A DNA stretch of 64,000 nt from Phialophora verrucosa (lineage: Eukaryota; Ascomycota; Eurotiomycetes; Chaetothyriales; Herpotrichiellaceae), in NCBI GenBank assembly GCA_002099365.1, contig MSED01000002.1:2914001-2978000 (forward strand). The letters are read 5' to 3'. Position numbers and translations under genes: made by a program. The notes under the pieces are model-generated. The model was not told the DNA's origin. It saw only the letters and a list, made by a program, of their open reading frames with translations, and ran no database searches. Shown here piece after piece: positions 63,503 through 64,000 of the stretch (positions within the stretch are counted from its first letter, which is position 1; each line of letters starts with the position of its first letter).

Positions 63503-64000
63503 TCATATTTCGTAGTAATAGTCATCGTCCAAACCTTCCCGGCTTGGGATCTCAGGGCCATCCAATCCATCCATGCCCTCCATAATGCCCTCCTCATCAT
63601 TGAACCGTACATTCAGCAACCGGACCTTTAACCCATAGTCACTAATCATGTGGATTAGTCTGTTCGTCTCCGCAGTGATCGGTTGCTGTTCGAGGAGCAT
63701 TAGAAGCCCGTCAAGCCATTCAGAGGCGACGCTGTGGCTGTTTGGATGGAATGTAAGCAGGACTGACTCCTGGGGCGCGCTGCGGGCGGAAGAAGTCTTG
63801 GAGGAGGTCCTCGAATGCTCACTGCGTCCGCCGCGCGATTTGGGCAAATACCCATGAATCGTGATTTTATTTGTGGTAAATCGGTCGTGGGCCAGTTCTT
63901 TCAGCGTCGAGTCCGAGCCGAATGACGAACGATCGTTTGCTGTCACGTTTGATACCACAGACGACACGATCGACAGATCGATCTTGTCCCGGAGACTCGA
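63503..64000 (-). CDS. ELMO/CED-12-type protein, C-terminal part; 5' end outside the window
   Basis: The frame is open from the right edge (first residues SSLRDKIDLSIVSSVVSN) to the stop at 63503, 165 codons. The segment SEWLDGLLMLLEQQPIT followed by ETNRLIHMISDYGLKVRLLNV matches the end of the PH domain of ELMO proteins, where W-DG-LL and K-RLL are conserved. A Ser/Arg-rich loop (RSEHSRTSSKTSSARSAP) is inserted before it. The acidic, Tyr-rich end DDDYYYEI is unusual. ELMO proteins join DOCK-type exchange factors to activate Rac/Rho GTPases in actin control. Only the C-terminal part is visible, so the assignment rests on this short region. Confidence 0.6.
   Translation of the reverse strand, partial: SSLRDKIDLSIVSSVVSNVTANDRSSFGSDSTLKELAHDRFTTNKITIHGYLPKSRGGRSEHSRTSSKTSSARSAPQESVLLTFHPNSHSVASEWLDGLLMLLEQQPITAETNRLIHMISDYGLKVRLLNVRFNDEEGIMEGMDGLDGPEIPSREGLDDDYYYEI

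Noticed and set aside
1..64000. CRISPR arrays, transposons, viral insertions or RIP-mutated repeats
   Set aside because: No direct-repeat/spacer pattern, transposase, integrase or capsid-like frame is visible, and no AT-rich RIP-like block was noticed.

Overview
This 64 kb window comes from the nuclear genome of a filamentous ascomycete (Pezizomycotina). A black-yeast or Chaetothyriales-type eurotiomycete is my best guess, but the sequence alone does not settle it. Most genes have an intron or none. Introns are usually 45-60 bases with GT...AG ends and a CTRAC-like branch site just before the acceptor. The genes are fungal hallmarks: class I myosin with an SH3 domain and acidic tail, a divergent TubB-type alpha-tubulin, Pfa4 palmitoyltransferase, a Zn2Cys6 regulator and Dal5-type MFS permeases. 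I see no tRNA, rRNA, CRISPR array or intact transposon.

Layout. 1-1339: 3' part of a hydantoinase/DUF917-type gene, open to the left edge. 1615-4512 (-): MutL homologue of the PMS1/MLH2 type, with MluI-box motifs in its promoter. 4890-6290 (+): Old Yellow Enzyme gene broken by about five single-base frame changes. 6708-8092 (+): Pfa4. 8902-15943: three metabolic enzymes, namely a DapA/Lga1-type aldolase (+), an 811-residue FAD sugar-lactone oxidase (+) and a D-2-hydroxyacid dehydrogenase (-). 16357-19518 (-): polo-like kinase. 19966-22370: OPA3-like protein and an unknown 221-residue protein. 22371-26258 (+): myosin I. 27415-29990 (-): a secreted precursor with six copies of a cysteine module and Kex2-type sites, the most unusual gene here. 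31064-32002 (+): SDR. 32566-35547 (-): MscS channel with an EF-hand. 37588-39236 (+): alpha-tubulin. 39798-41480 (+): coiled-coil protein with one membrane segment. 41898-42120: 51-bp minisatellite. 42552-44492 (-): Zn2Cys6 regulator. 45609-46913 (-): cystathionine gamma-lyase. 47679-48622 (-): Pol III subunit Rpc25, seven exons. 48950-50662 (+): NUFIP1-like CCCH protein. 50894-52348 (-): alpha/beta hydrolase. 53445-54197 (+): unknown. 55956-56126 (+): 56-residue CsbD-like protein. 57522-59277 and 60078-62129 (-): two MFS transporters. 63503-64000 (-): C-terminal part of an ELMO/CED-12-type protein cut by the right edge.

Most neighbours are unrelated housekeeping genes, as expected for a fungal chromosome arm. 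The only possible functional grouping is the aldolase, lactone oxidase and hydroxyacid dehydrogenase run between 8.9 and 16 kb, plus the two solute transporters near the right end. Exon junctions below were placed by eye from splice motifs, reading phase and family similarity. Each model closes in frame, but none has transcript support.
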